NCBI GenBank assembly: GCA_007026445.1
Contig: VDMD01000048.1
Span: 62,001 to 126,000 of the forward strand
Reading direction: 5' to 3'
Length of the DNA stretch: 64,000 nucleotides
Origin: Schizophyllum amplum
Taxonomy: Eukaryota > Basidiomycota > Agaricomycetes > Agaricales > Schizophyllaceae
Positions 21,563-33,177 of this stretch are shown piece by piece. A program made the position numbers and the translations under genes. The notes beneath the pieces are model-generated. The model ran no database searches. It saw only the letters and a program-made list of their open reading frames with translations, and had not been told where the DNA came from. Within the stretch, counting starts at the first letter, position 1; every line of letters starts with the position of its first letter.

Positions 21563-24221
21563 ATGTCGCAGGACACGGGAGAGACAACGCCGCTGCTGAG
21601 CGCGCGCGCGCCGGCGACGCCGCTGCCCAAGCTGCAGTTGTCGATCCTGCTACTCATGCGCATGGCGGAGCCTGTCGCGTACACTGTTATCTTCCCGTTC
21701 ATCAACCAGGTGCGTCGCGCTCTATCGCTCTACACGTCGCGACTGACTAGCTGTGCGTCCAGATGATGGAAGAGGTCACTCAGTTGCCGAAGAGCAAGGT
21801 TGGGTACTATGCAGGGGTGCGTCTACATGCTTCGGAGAACGTGTGGAGTCGTTGACCATTTCCCCCTCCCCTTGTCTCTCCTTTTCTTCTATAGCTCGTC
21901 GAGTCTGTCTTCGCCATGATCCAATTCTTTACCGTGTACCACTGGGGCGCCCTCAGCGATCGTCTTGGCCGCAAGATCGTCGCGCTGATCGGGATAGTAG
22001 GCGCCATGGTGTCTGTCGCCGCATTCGGACTCTCGCGCAGCTTGCCCATGATGTGCGCTCCTCATTCTCTTCACTCTTCCCTTCCCAGACTAACTGACGG
22101 ACCAGGATCTTGACGCGCTGTATAGCAGGCGCGATGAACGGCAATGTGGCTATCGTTAAGGTGCGTACTAGATGTTTTCGCTCCGTTCCTACGTATCATG
22201 TCCAGCTGCTAATCAGGCTGCATAGAGCATGATGGCAGAGATGACAGACGAGACGAACCAGGCGCGCGCGTACTCGCTCATGCCGGTCGCCTGGGCGTTC
22301 GGCGCTACCATAGGCCCGCTCATTGGTGGCTACCTCTCTCACCCAGCGGAGCGCTATCCCGAATGGTTCGGTGAAAGCGCGTTCCTCGTGACCTATCCCT
22401 ATTTTCTACCCTGTAAGCTTCGGGTATGAGACTGTCGAATCTTCCACTGAATCATCCAGGTTTTGTGGCCTCCCTCGTCAACTTGCTCGTCATTATCATA
22501 GGAATAGTGAGTGGTTCGCATTGGAAGTTTGTCCTCTTCGGACTGACAGGGTCATCATAGATATATCTAGAAGAGGTATTGCTGCTTTCTTCTCCGAGGC
22601 TGACTTGCGACGGTTCGTTCTAACGGCGGTGCTAGACTCTCGTCGCGAAGATCAAGCAATTGCCTTCAGAGGCGCCGTCACCGAGCAGCAGCGGCACGCT
22701 GACGCCGGTTGACGACGCTACGACGCCGGGCAGCGGCACGCTGACACCAGTGTATGATGCCTCGAGCGCTGAGGCGCAAGAAGTTGCGCCGCAGAAACCG
22801 ACCCTCTTCACGGACCAGATCGTCCGTGTGTTGAGCATATCGTTCTTCATGTTCCTGCTGTCGTCTTGCTATCAGTAAGTCTGCCTCGTTTACCATCGTT
22901 TTGGTCTACGTTGTCTCTCGCCGCGCGGAATGTGGAACCAACTGACGCCCTGCAGGGCCCTGATCCCACTCTTCTGCTGTAAGTCCGGGAATAGAGGGTG
23001 TCGGACGCGAGAGCTCATCGGCAGCCAGATTCACCATACGAGGCAGGAGGCATCGGCTTCCCGCCGAGTTCGGTAAGCATATTGAACGTGACTGCAGTGT
23101 CTGTGCTGCAAGCTGACACATTTCTTCTAGATTGGTGTAAGCTGACTGTCGACCCTTGTATCCGCATGCTACTGAATACCATGTTCGCAGTTGCTGCTAT
23201 CGGTCACCGGTGTCACTGCGATGTTCTCCCAGGCGTTTCTCTTCCCTGTGCGTGCTCTTCCCCTTCTCCTTCATCTTCTTTACCCTCCACCAATTTGCCT
23301 CCCTTGCTCACCCCACACGTCCCACAGATCATCGAGCGCCGCCTGGGCCCCGTGCGCACCTTCCGCCTCGCCATGAGCGGTCTGCCCTTTATTTACATCG
23401 CGCTCCCGGTCGCGCACTACCTTTCCCCGCTCGGGCGGCCGACGGTGTGGACGGTGCTAGCGTTCATGATCGTCGCGAAGACGATTGGGCATATGGGTGT
23501 TGGTGCGTCTGTTTTTCTACGTTATTGCGCTCTGCGAATGTACTTGGCGCTACCATCGTGCTCTTGGCCTCCACCGACATTGCACGCAACGCTACCAACG
23601 AGCTATTCGCCGCTACCCTATGACCCTATTCTGGCGCGTTCTGTTACCCCGACTCATGCTAACGCGCCCAACAGTTTGCAACAGCATCCTCATCAACAAC
23701 GCTGCGCCCAGCCGGGAGTCGCTCGGGCGGCTGAATGTGAGCCTCTTCATCGTCTGCCCCCTGGCCCTAGCATCTTAGACGGTAAGCATGTCTTCGAACT
23801 CAGCCGCTCACGCCTACACGCAGGGCATCGTGCAGTCCACCGGATCGCTCGCGCGCGCGTTCGGTCCCGCGGGGATCACCGCGCTCTTCGCGTTCTCGCA
23901 GGAGCACCATTTGCTCGACGGGCAGCTCGTGCATCTGGTTCTGATTACGGTACGTTCTGGGTCTTATGATATATGAGGGTCTGGGGATGGAAGTTGGGAG
24001 ACGGAAATTTGCGGACCGAAGCTTAGTGATGAACGTAGTAAGGCGGAGGTTGGGAGACGGAGAATGGGTCGTTCCTTAGGTGGACGGGCAAGTTGCCTGT
24101 CTAGCCACCGCGATGTTAGATTTGCAAGCTGATCACGGCGTTCCAGATCGCGATAGTTGCATATTTGATGACAGGGCGGCTGCGCGATGTGAGGGCGACG
24201 TGGCGGCAGAAGCGAACGTGA
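21563..24221 (+). CDS. MFS transporter, DHA1-like (ZIFL/tetracycline-resistance-like) family
   Basis: Proton-coupled exporter-type MFS protein, widespread in basidiomycetes; the substrate is unknown. The start MSQDTGETTPLLSARAPATP is followed by LPKLQLSILLLMRMAEPVAY and the loop signature VYHWGALSDRLGRKIVALIG (MFS motif A). Further segments are ILTRCIAGAMNGNVAIVKSM, MPVAWAFGATIGPLIGGYLS, FVASLVNLLVIIIGIIYLEE, and a loop with repeated SSGTLTPVDDA and GSGTLTPVYDA. The second half has VRVLSISFFMFLLSSCYQAL, TGVTAMFSQAFLFPIIERR and NAAPSRESLGRLNGIVQSTG. I end the gene with an exon at 24147-24221 (IAIVAYLMTGRLRDVRATWR...), joined in phase across GTACGT...TTCCAG, because it supplies the last helix. 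Otherwise translation stops at 23976 inside a poor tail. Confidence 0.9.
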
Positions 24222-24887
24222 AAGGAGCAACGGGAACTCTGTCGTGTTCATAGATTTGTGTCCAGTGCGGCCGACTGCTTGTGCTACTTACTGGGGCATG
24301 TGAAGTTATAGATGTAGTTTACCAATAGTGAGTGGGCCCATCTCGGCCTATCGGTCGCTATTGGAGGACTTTCCGTGGGCTGTTTTGTTCTAAATTCCTG
24401 TCATAAACGCGCATCAAAGGCTTGGAAAGGCAGGTCGCCGGACATCCGAACCTCCCCCATCACTTGCTGATGTCGATCGCCCTCGTCCTAACTGCACGTC
24501 TGAGAGGAGGGTAGCACCCCCCCCTCCTAGAACAAAATCCTCATCCTAAACGCTTTTTTGCAATGAATCAGTGATGGAACACGATGGGACCGCATGTAAT
24601 TTCCTTCTACGGTCAGACGTGAGTCATACGAGCCCTTCTGAGTCTCGTCGAGCGCCGTTGGTCACAAATCCTAGTTGTGGCTCACGGTTTGGACTACCTT
24701 TCCTAAAGCCCTTTGCAATGGGTCTCTTGATTGCATCAAGTCGTTTAGAGAAGGGGTTTGGGCCACGGAAAGTCGTCCATTCTTTCTGACGTTTGGCTTC
24801 CGCGGATATTAAGGCTACATGGTGGTATCTTATCATGAGCGATGCTTTGACTGTTGATACGATTGGTAGAGCTCTAGAGGACGCTAC
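24222..24887. other. intergenic between convergent genes
   Basis: 3' flanks of the DHA1-like MFS gene and the NTPase gene. A run of CCCCCCCCTCC lies at about 24516. No gene seen. Confidence 0.5.
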
Positions 24888-26706
24888 TCATACATACAAA
24901 CAGGGTATAATGGGATCCTCCTCCGAACCGCCAGTCGTCTGCGCCAACATCCTGCGCATGATATTTAGAACGCCCGCCGATGGATAGATCCGCTGCGCGT
25001 TCGGACCGTTCGCAAAAGTCTGGTAGGAAAGCTCTGCCCAGACATTCCCCCAGACCCCTTTTGCATCTCCTAGGACGACGCGTGCGAGAGCCGCTATCTC
25101 TTCCTGCGTCATGCCGATGGTTGCCTGCATGGACGGGTCCATCGTCCAGTCCTTGACAACGGGCCTGAGCACCCCGACAAAGGGTATCGGTCGAAATCGT
25201 GCGGGGTCATATTCGTAGACTGCGTAAGCGCTCGTGAGCGGCTCAGAGGTGAGGAACACCTCATCATGGTTGTCGAGCGTAGATGAACCAACGAGTATGC
25301 CGCTATCGATCCATCCGCACTGCAGAGCGCCCTTGATTGGTGTATACAGATACTCATTCAAGGCGGGTGTGAGCCAGGACCAGTCGCTATCTGCTGTCTT
25401 CTCAAAAGGCGCAGTGTAGTTGTCGACGTAAAGATACATGTCTACGCCGGAGATCTTGGAAAGGTCCTATATGGGATACAAATTAGTTAGGCCTGGAAAG
25501 GGGTTGCAAAAACTTACCCCAAGGCCTTCGATCATCCATGAGACTTCCACATGGCGCAAGATCAACCTCCTCTGCATGTCGGTCGCCTTGATCAAAGTGG
25601 AATATTTGTCCAGAGTACGTATTACCGCATCTCGGACAAGAGCTCTACTGCTCCGATGGACCGCCTCCACATTCGCCACATCTATTCCAGCCATGTCGAA
25701 ATGAAGCACTACCCCAGTATGCGGCGCACGGTTACTGGCATAAACGATCTTGTCTTCAGCGAATGGTGATAGTATGTCGTGTAGTTCGGCCATGGTCGAA
25801 AGGAACACTGAGCGACCGTAGCCAGGTGGTCGGCGAATGACAAACAGATTACCGGAGGAGTACGACAGCGGACCATAGGCAATCTTGTCGATGGACAGGC
25901 AATGTTTACGCAGGACTGGAAAGGTGGAATCCGTGGGTACAGGCATACGCTGGGTCATGATCAGCGAACAATCTGAATGGTCGGCATGATACACACTACT
26001 GGGACTCCCTGCGGGATACAAACACAGTCGCTTATGATCTTATGGTCGCTTGATGGCGTGTAGGGTCTTGCTGAGCCACTGTCAGTGGACGCGCCTTCAT
26101 CGCTTATGAGAGACGCTAGAAAGTGGTTAGCATGAATATGCTCGCAACACAGTGACACGTACGTTGTGGGGGAGACGGTACCGGGAAAACATACACGATA
26201 TTCAGGCGATCGCCTCTATCACAACGCGAAAGGGTTGGGGAAACTTGGTCGTGTATACCGACGTGCGTGTCGCCACTGTCGGAGGACAGAGGTGCGCGAA
26301 GGGCTTCTCCATCCGGGTCAATGAGTGCGCGAGTCATCACCCAGACTTCCGGCTCAACGCCACCGCATTTACAGAGCCGCGCATGTACCGTGTCCACATC
26401 CTCATATAGTTCGGCAAATGTCGATTCTTTCTGCGTGCGTAGACGAGTTATGCTGAGACGCATTGAAATCCCAGGCATATGACCGTGGTAGAAGCACCGT
26501 ACGCGCTTGATCAGCCTAGGATCGTCTGCCTGCATGAGGGCGGAAGAAAAGGCGTTTATTCGGTCGTGACACTGACTCACTCTATCACCTGTGAACCTGT
26601 CCTCGTACTCCGACGCCGCCCCCGGATCGCTCGCATCGAAGGAACGAGGACTCGGTCTTGTACATAGGTTCGTGTCCAGTGTCAGCTGGGAGCGCGTGGG
26701 CCACAT
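24888..26706 (-). CDS. AAA-ATPase-like NTPase (PF09820-type) with Crinkler-like layout
   Basis: N-terminal part (ATG at 26706): MWPTRSQL..., then after a 51-nt intron RLIKRVRCFYHGHMPGISM, TFAELYEDVDTVHARL and LNIVYVFPVPSPP, which resembles a small ubiquitin-like header. A 50-nt intron (GTGTGTATC...ACCCAG) leads to the NTPase domain: VLRKHCLSIDKIAYG, a Walker-A-like loop RRPPGYGRS (Lys replaced by Arg), GVVLHFDMAGIDVANVEAV, and, after another 51-nt intron, the Walker-B-like block MYLYVDNYTAPF. The family block YQTFANGPNAQRIYPSAGVL (compare Y-x-F...-YNP-SVLN) lies about 30 residues before the stop. The PD-(D/E)XK nuclease that usually follows is missing. NTPase family assignment is good; the Crinkler link and any host-manipulating role are inference. 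No signal peptide seen. Confidence 0.72.
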
Positions 26707-27155
26707 ATATGGCGTATCTTGGGCGTATCAAAAAGAAACTCACTCGACCGAACCAATGCAACTTGACGCGCGCCCGATAGTGGCAGGTAGTGGCAGGAGA
26801 CAAGTAGCTATCGGTATATATCTAGCTTCTCAGGACTGAAACATAAGTATACATACTCAACCGCAGAGTATCTAGATACTACCGACGTTACATACATACA
26901 AGTCAATGAACAAATCAGGTATCGTTTGTGTGTGATGCATAGCTTGGGGAAATCTATAACGAAATACAAAGCGAGCATAGCGGCCGGGCGGAACTGCTTG
27001 TTTCGATATGTCTTACGGTACAACATGAACATGATGTCGAATAGCACAGGGATACAGAAGGCAAGAAGGCAAGCCGAGTGACTTGGAGCACAAGAGGAAC
27101 AGATACAAGTACAAGGTGAACTTCAATGTACAATACGCAACGTGTTAGAAAACGC
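26707..27155. other. intergenic upstream of NTPase gene
   Basis: AT-richer than the neighbouring coding DNA. Reading frames toward 26803 begin with TTG and carry no ATG. No gene seen. Confidence 0.45.
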
Positions 27156-28253
27156 TCAAAGACCATCACCCAACTCCTGCTTGCGGAGCCCTTCTAGAGC
27201 GAGACACTGCACACGCAGCACGGGCTCAGCCAGCTTGTCCAGCCGCTTTCGGTAGGTCGTCAGGAGCAGCTTGTGCGGGCAGACAAAGTCCCAGGCCTGC
27301 AAGTCGTCGACTAGCGCACCAAACGTCACTGTCGCCCAGCGGAGCATCAAGTCCCAGAGCAAACGGTCCATACGCAGCGTCCAGCCGTGGCTGGCTGGCG
27401 GTATGCCCTCCATCTGCACATCCTGTGCCACGACATAGAATGTGTCTCGTGTCGCGTGCATCGACACGGGCTTGCACGTCGTAAGCTGCGAGGCAAGCGC
27501 ATCGAGCATGTACAGGATCGCTTGCGTATCCGGACGTTCCACAGCGCTCAGCTTGACGATGATGGTCCCGCCCCGGCGGACCGTCTGCAGAGAGAGAATG
27601 AGCTGCGCGACGAGCAGGCGCGGCCCGACGCTCGTGGTGCGCGCCTTCTGCAAGCGCAGTGGGTGACCGTCGAGAACGACAAGGTCAAATTGGCGGCAGC
27701 AGAAGCCCCAGGGCAGGTCTACCAGATCCGCGCCCTCGGGAGTGGGCCTAAGCCGATAGCGTAGCAAGTCGGCCCAGATGAGTTCGTGGCGAGGGCGCAA
27801 TTCCTCTTCGAGACGATAGTTATGTCCGTCGGGCAGGGAGACACCCACCCCTACAGCGTCCGGATTTTTCTTTAAGATATAAGACGAGAAGCCCCCTGGG
27901 CAGCAGCTTTGCTTTCGGTCAACACACGGAAGGTGCCTACAACCAAAGGTCTGCTCACCCAAGGTCCAGAAAGTTGAAGGAGCCCTCGCGCGGAAGCGCC
28001 GTTCCCTCCGTCGCCCAATCGATCTCACGCATGACCTCCTTCATATTCTCGAACCATATACCCTCCATCTCGGGTGTCGCCTCGTCGGCGTTGCGTTCTT
28101 GGTGGCGCATATGCGTGAGGTGGAGGGGTCTTTCGCGGTTCTGGGAAGAAGGATAAATATATGAAGCTGATTCCGAAGCCCACGAGACCGTCGAACCTGT
28201 CGCTTCAGACGCTGCAGGTTCTCCCGCTCCGCGTTCTTCGTCAGTGCGGGCAT
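27156..28253 (-). CDS. FtsJ-like (RrmJ superfamily) SAM-dependent methyltransferase
   Basis: Rossmann-fold RNA 2'-O-methyltransferase family; this is a fungal member of unknown substrate. The start MPALTKNAERENLQRLKRQ joins across a 56-nt intron to NRERPLHLTHMRHQERNADE and EGIWFENMKEVMREIDWAT. SAM motif I is FLDLG (end of one exon) plus CCPGGFSSYIL in the next. Later landmarks are GVGVSLPDGHNYRLEE, FDLVVLDGHPLRLQKAR (motif IV Asp) and RRGGTIIVKLS (catalytic-type Lys), matching the FtsJ K-D-K-E scheme. A C-terminal helical part ends GLRKQELGDGL at 27156. The stretch WTLRMDRLLWDLMLRWAT is outside the core fold. About 310 aa. Cellular role is unknown. Confidence 0.82.
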
Positions 28254-29299
28254 GGCTTGCTGGTTTAGTGTGTACTGTGCAGCAGTTGAGTAGATGTTTG
28301 CACATATGAGGCTACAATGCTTACCGGTCCCGATGTTGCAGATGGAGGTTTGTACAGGGAAAGACGGCTGCTAGACGGGTGTTCGGTCCACCTCGTCAGG
28401 ATCGATGTGGTTGAGAGCAAGGAAGGGTGAACGAGGGGGAAGACGCATAAAGGCCGCTCACACGAGGCCGGGCGCCTGTAATGGCCGAGTACACTAGAAT
28501 CGACGATAGACGCCGCCTCGGCGTCGTTCACAGCGGTCAGCTGGTGGTCGCTGCATACATGGACGGTGGAGTCATCATAGAGCGGATATGAAGAGACCCA
28601 TCCATCACGATAAAGTAAGGCTTCAGGCGTCCACTTGGCTCTTGTATTAGCTGTCGTGCGCGAATCCTCTCAGGATCCTTTGAGACCCAAGACACCGGCC
28701 ATTCCTGTTGATACTGGGAATCGAATTGTCACCATAAGCTTTGCCCTTAGCAAGCCACGGACCAGCGAACAAGTATACCATTGCAGCTGTTTGCAGAACG
28801 ATAGACGTGTCGCGCTCAATGTCAGACGCTGTGGAGCGCGCGCGACCGGTCCGATGGCTCCCGGGCAGCGTCGACAGTCGATGGAGGCCAAACCGGGGAG
28901 TACCGGTATCTTGTTTTTGGCCATAAAGGTAAGGGACATAGACCTCTTCCCCTGTGAGGTCCTGTCGGCGAGGCTCAAGTCGCCACACGCGGTCGGACAA
29001 TGATGCCGGGGCCGCGCCGTTGGAGCGCCTCGCGTGTTTTTTGCTCTTCACGTGAGGTGAGCGTCAGAACGCGACCCGTCCATCGTTTTGCAAACAGCTG
29101 TCAGTAGGTATGTGGAAGACGGAAAGGTCAATGATGAATCGAAGCTGAAGACATGAAATATATGATATATCATAAACACAATGAAAGCACTGCTGATTGA
29201 GTCGTGCTATACCTGGCTGCGCAGAGACATTCAGTTAGCAACTAACCCTCTCAGTCCCAAGACGTACCTAACGTGTCTCCCGACGACGCGCATGACAGG
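28254..29299. other. 1.0-kb intergenic region
   Basis: A minus-strand open stretch at 28647-29051 begins with GTG and has no family likeness. Nothing supported. Confidence 0.45.
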
Positions 29300-32135
29300 T
29301 CAATCATCAAGGATGATGATATCCTCGTCATCTAACGTCTCCGTCGCATTCTCCAGCAAGATGAGACCATCCTCCTCCAAACGTCGCTTCTTACTCGGGC
29401 TTGCGTCCGGCATCGCCTCAAAGGACAGCGTAAGAAGCAGTCGATGACAAGGCGTTGCCGAAAGCAGCACTCACCGAAGCAGCCTTCGCCCTCTTCGCCG
29501 CAGGCCCTTCGATATCGTCATCCTCGGGCGCCGACCGCTTCAGCGACGCGCGCGGTGGCGTCTGCTCTTTCACCGGCGTCGGCTCCCTTGGTTTCCTCGG
29601 GACTTTCGGGAAGGTCGAAGGCAAGATGTATGGCGGTTGATCCGCAGGATGCGACATGCTAAGAAGGTCATATGAGCAGAAGTACGACAACGAAGATGAA
29701 GGGCTGCTTACGGTAACACTCCCAACGAACACTGCACCGTGCGCCCCCACACGCCGTCCTCGTCCACAAGCGTCAAAAATTTACCGCGCGTCACGCCAAG
29801 GCTCTCCAGCGTGCGGTCCTTATTGTCGTCGAAGTCCGGGTCCATCAGTATCCGCTTGTCCTCGAAGACCGACAAGCCTGAGGTAAAATCGTCCTCATCC
29901 TCGTCCATCGCATCTCCGTTCGCCACCGACCCAATCTCCCCCTTGTCCATATTTTCCACGACCGCTCGCGCCACTGCGCCGACCACGTCTCCCAGCCGGG
30001 CGCGCTTCCCGTCCACGCGCAGGTCCACGTATACGTCCCTGCACACGCCGCAGCGCTCGTCCGGACGGCACGTACGCACGCTCTGCAGCGGCACCGCGGG
30101 CTTGTGCTGCAGCATCGTCGTGCGCATCTGGTCATAGGACTTGCGCAAGAGCTGCAACGCCTGCAACACGATAAGGCCAGAAATGACGGCGTTCGTGGTT
30201 GCGATAGCGGGGATGATGTTGCCGGCCATTTCTAAGGGTCACTATGAGCATTGGGTGCGATGTACTAGTCTTTACGATATGGCGTAGCCTAGTTTGCAGG
30301 ATGTAGTACAGTACGTGCAACTCACCTTTCACTTCCCATCGCGTCTTGCGTGCTATGCCATACGCGAAGGACCGGAGGTTGGAGGCCGCGGTGACGAAGT
30401 CGAGCGTGTCGTCGTCGTCCTTGTCGAAGGAGATCGTTTCCTCCTCACCGGTCTGAAGCCGGGCGGCGAGGCGGTTCGCACTGTGCTCTCATCAGACTTA
30501 ATCTCTACTATGCGGATACGATTTCCGCGACGAAGTAGAGACCACCTCACCTATCAGCAAATAGTTCCAAGTTGTCCTTCAGCGTGAGCGTGCGCTGATC
30601 CTTGAGCTTTGCGGCCGAGGACGAGCCTACCACGCCATTTTGCAGCTGTTGCTCAACTGCTGCAGATCCGGCCGGTTTCGCTGCGGTCGACCCGGTTGCC
30701 GCTGTTTCCTGCGACTCAGGTATGACGAACACGCCAGACATGATCCCGTCAAAGTCGAGAGGCGTCGGCGGGGAGCGGTTGCGCCACATATCGGACATGA
30801 TGAGCAGGTTTTTAATGTCGGCGTTGAAGACCTGGGCGGCGAAGTTAGACGACGAATGTCATGTTCGGCGAGCAGCGATAGGCCCTGAGCAACGCTCTGC
30901 GACAAATCAACGCTTCGCTGCGTCGACGCACCTTGTCAAAGGCCATCTTTGCTGCCGAGACCTTGGATGCTGGGTCTCGCAAGGCCTTGCGCACCGCGGC
31001 GAATGCCTGCGCTTCTTTGCGTAGTGTCGCAATCTCCTGTGCTGCGTAAAGGTAAGTCTTGCTACTATCTTTCAACGGAGAGGCGTACCGTTTTCGCCCT
31101 GTTTCTCCGCTTCATCAAGCTCACCCGTCGCATCCTCGTCCTCGCCGAATAGCTGCCTACCAAAAGATGAGTACATGTTTGCAGGTGGCGGGGAGAGGCG
31201 CGTACCCCATGAGATAGGTCTTGCTCCATACGATACAATGTATGGGTTGACTGGGCGTAGAGCGGATGGTGCAGACGGGGAACGTCTTCGGTGTTGGTTT
31301 CGGCACGCAGTCGAAACATTCGGTTTTATCCTGTCATTTGAACATGAGCTTACAGTTTCTTACAGAGAGTATGTGTGTGCTGATTCCGTGCGTCGCGTTT
31401 CTCGGGGCGGGCAGCAGACAATATCATCCTGTAGGCAAGACTGGCGACGAACGGGCCCGCAGAAGATATGCCAATGTATGGGGGTGCCAGCTTCTTGCAG
31501 GGGTTCGTCTGGAATATTGGAAGGCAGGCCCGTACCTTGAAGATGGGTTGCACCTGACCCAGGTAGCCTGCCGTACCAGACTCAACAAGCGGGATGTTAG
31601 CAGCCATGCACATCTTGTTGACATGACGGCGCGCATCTAGCATGAGCTGTAATGAGAAGCAGAACGATGGATGGGGAGCAAACGCACCAAGGTTGTCCAG
31701 CGCGTTCAGGACGATGTCGAAACCATGGAACCATTCGAGGTCGAACTCCGGGTCCTTGATATTACCGTGAATGGGGGTAATCCTCACGTTCGGGTTGAAG
31801 GGTGCAGCCACCGCTGCAGCGACAAGAGACTTGCTCTGCTTCACGTCCTTCTTGCGGAAGAGGAACTGGCGGTTGAGGTTAGAAAGGTCGATCGTGTCGA
31901 GGTCGAGCAAGGTGATGTGTCCGAAGCCCGCTAGGACAACGTTCTTGACTGCACAACATGAAGGGGTTGACACAGTGAGTTGCAGCGCGTATCAAGCAAG
32001 TATGTGATACGCACGAAGCTCACACCCAATCCCGCCGGCGCCTACTAGTAGCACCTTCGTGTCGGCGAGTTTCGAATGCAGCTCTTCCCCGAGTACAGCC
32101 TTTGCGTGCGCGGTTCTGCGCGCTGCGGTAGACAT
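29300..32135 (-). CDS. UBA2: SUMO-activating enzyme subunit UBA2
   Basis: Catalytic half of the SUMO E1 (with AOS1): adenylates SUMO, forms a thioester and passes it to UBC9; nuclear. The start [20 protein letters not shown] runs into the nucleotide loop [14 protein letters not shown]. Then come [38 protein letters not shown] and [14 protein letters not shown]. The catalytic cysteine lies in [20 protein letters not shown]. Zinc-binding cysteines include ECFDC and [12 protein letters not shown]. The ubiquitin-fold part starts near [19 protein letters not shown] basic tail with AAKRAKA and [10 protein letters not shown] (nuclear signals) ends in [10 protein letters not shown], a textbook SUMO-interaction motif. 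Roughly ten exons on the minus strand; stop at 29300-29302. Confidence 0.95.
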
Positions 32136-33177
32136 TTCGCCTTCAGAGTCCTGATGCCGATGGAAGTGCAGAGCAAGACGCGACCGTCAAAGCTTTAGTA
32201 TCAGACGCGTTCCCGACATTGCGTCATCACGTGCTCTCCCAGTGTTGGACCCACACGTGCCTCCATTGCCACTTTCTCTAGACCTACTCCTGACTGAAGG
32301 CCTGAGGTCCGATGCTCAGTTGCGATTAGAGATAGGCTGTCTTCAAGACTAAAAAGAGGAGATGCGCGACAAGTGTGACGATGAGCAGGCAGTGGACACT
32401 TTGTTCACGTATGTACTGAATACCTACCGAGGAATACACAAGCTTGATACACCAGTCGCAGTACTAGTGCGGCTCGCGAGGCGATTGCTTGCCAAGTCCG
32501 AGCCGCGTAGTAGGTACAACCGAAAATGGGATGCGGTATGTACAATTGAGAACGGACACGATAGAAAACGTGGGGGACGCCCTGCTTGAGGATGTTCGCA
32601 ATATCGCGAGGGACATGACGCTTGCGAGAGATATGACGCTTGCGGGAGGTATGATGGGGAGATAATAAACAAGCTATATAATGTACAAAACTGGCAAGCA
32701 GGATTCGGAGATAAAGCAGGTAGAGCAGGGCGGGTTGTCGAAGATAAAGCGGGCGCGGCCTAGGAGTGAACCAGGCCGCGGGTAGAGGGTACAGCAGGGC
32801 GCGAGGGTAAAGCAGACCGATAGATAGAGACGAGATGTGCATAAGAGGTGTCGCAAGATGATTCCGAGTTCCGACGCGGTTCCGGGTTCCGAGGCGGAAT
32901 ATGATGGGTAGATGGAGCATAGGGGGATAGATGGTGCGTGAAGAGGGCAACGGGGACGAGTGGCGGGCGAGGCGGTTACGGGTGACGAGCGAGCCGGCTA
33001 CCATTAGGGAAGGCAGAATGACATGCTGGTGCGACAAAGCTGCGTGAAAGGACGTCGAGGGTGTGGGTCGTGACTCCTGCGACTGGCATGGGTGTTGGGG
33101 TATATGCGTGTGTTCGCGGTATGTGCACGTCGATAGGGCTATACACCGGAAACCCCCACAGCACATTCTCGCGTTGT
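32136..33177. other. 1.0-kb intergenic region
   Basis: Promoter side of UBA2 and 3' flank of the coiled-coil gene. At 32605-32660 the sequence GACATGACGCTTGCGAGAGATATGACGCTTGCGGGAGGTATGA contains a short tandem duplication. At 32860-32905 a GATTCCGAGTTCCG-type repeat occurs. A long minus-strand open frame (32405-33508) is not coding by motif. Confidence 0.45.

Noticed and set aside
28647..29051. Minus-strand 134-codon frame
   Set aside because: GTG start and no recognisable motif; unlikely in a eukaryote.
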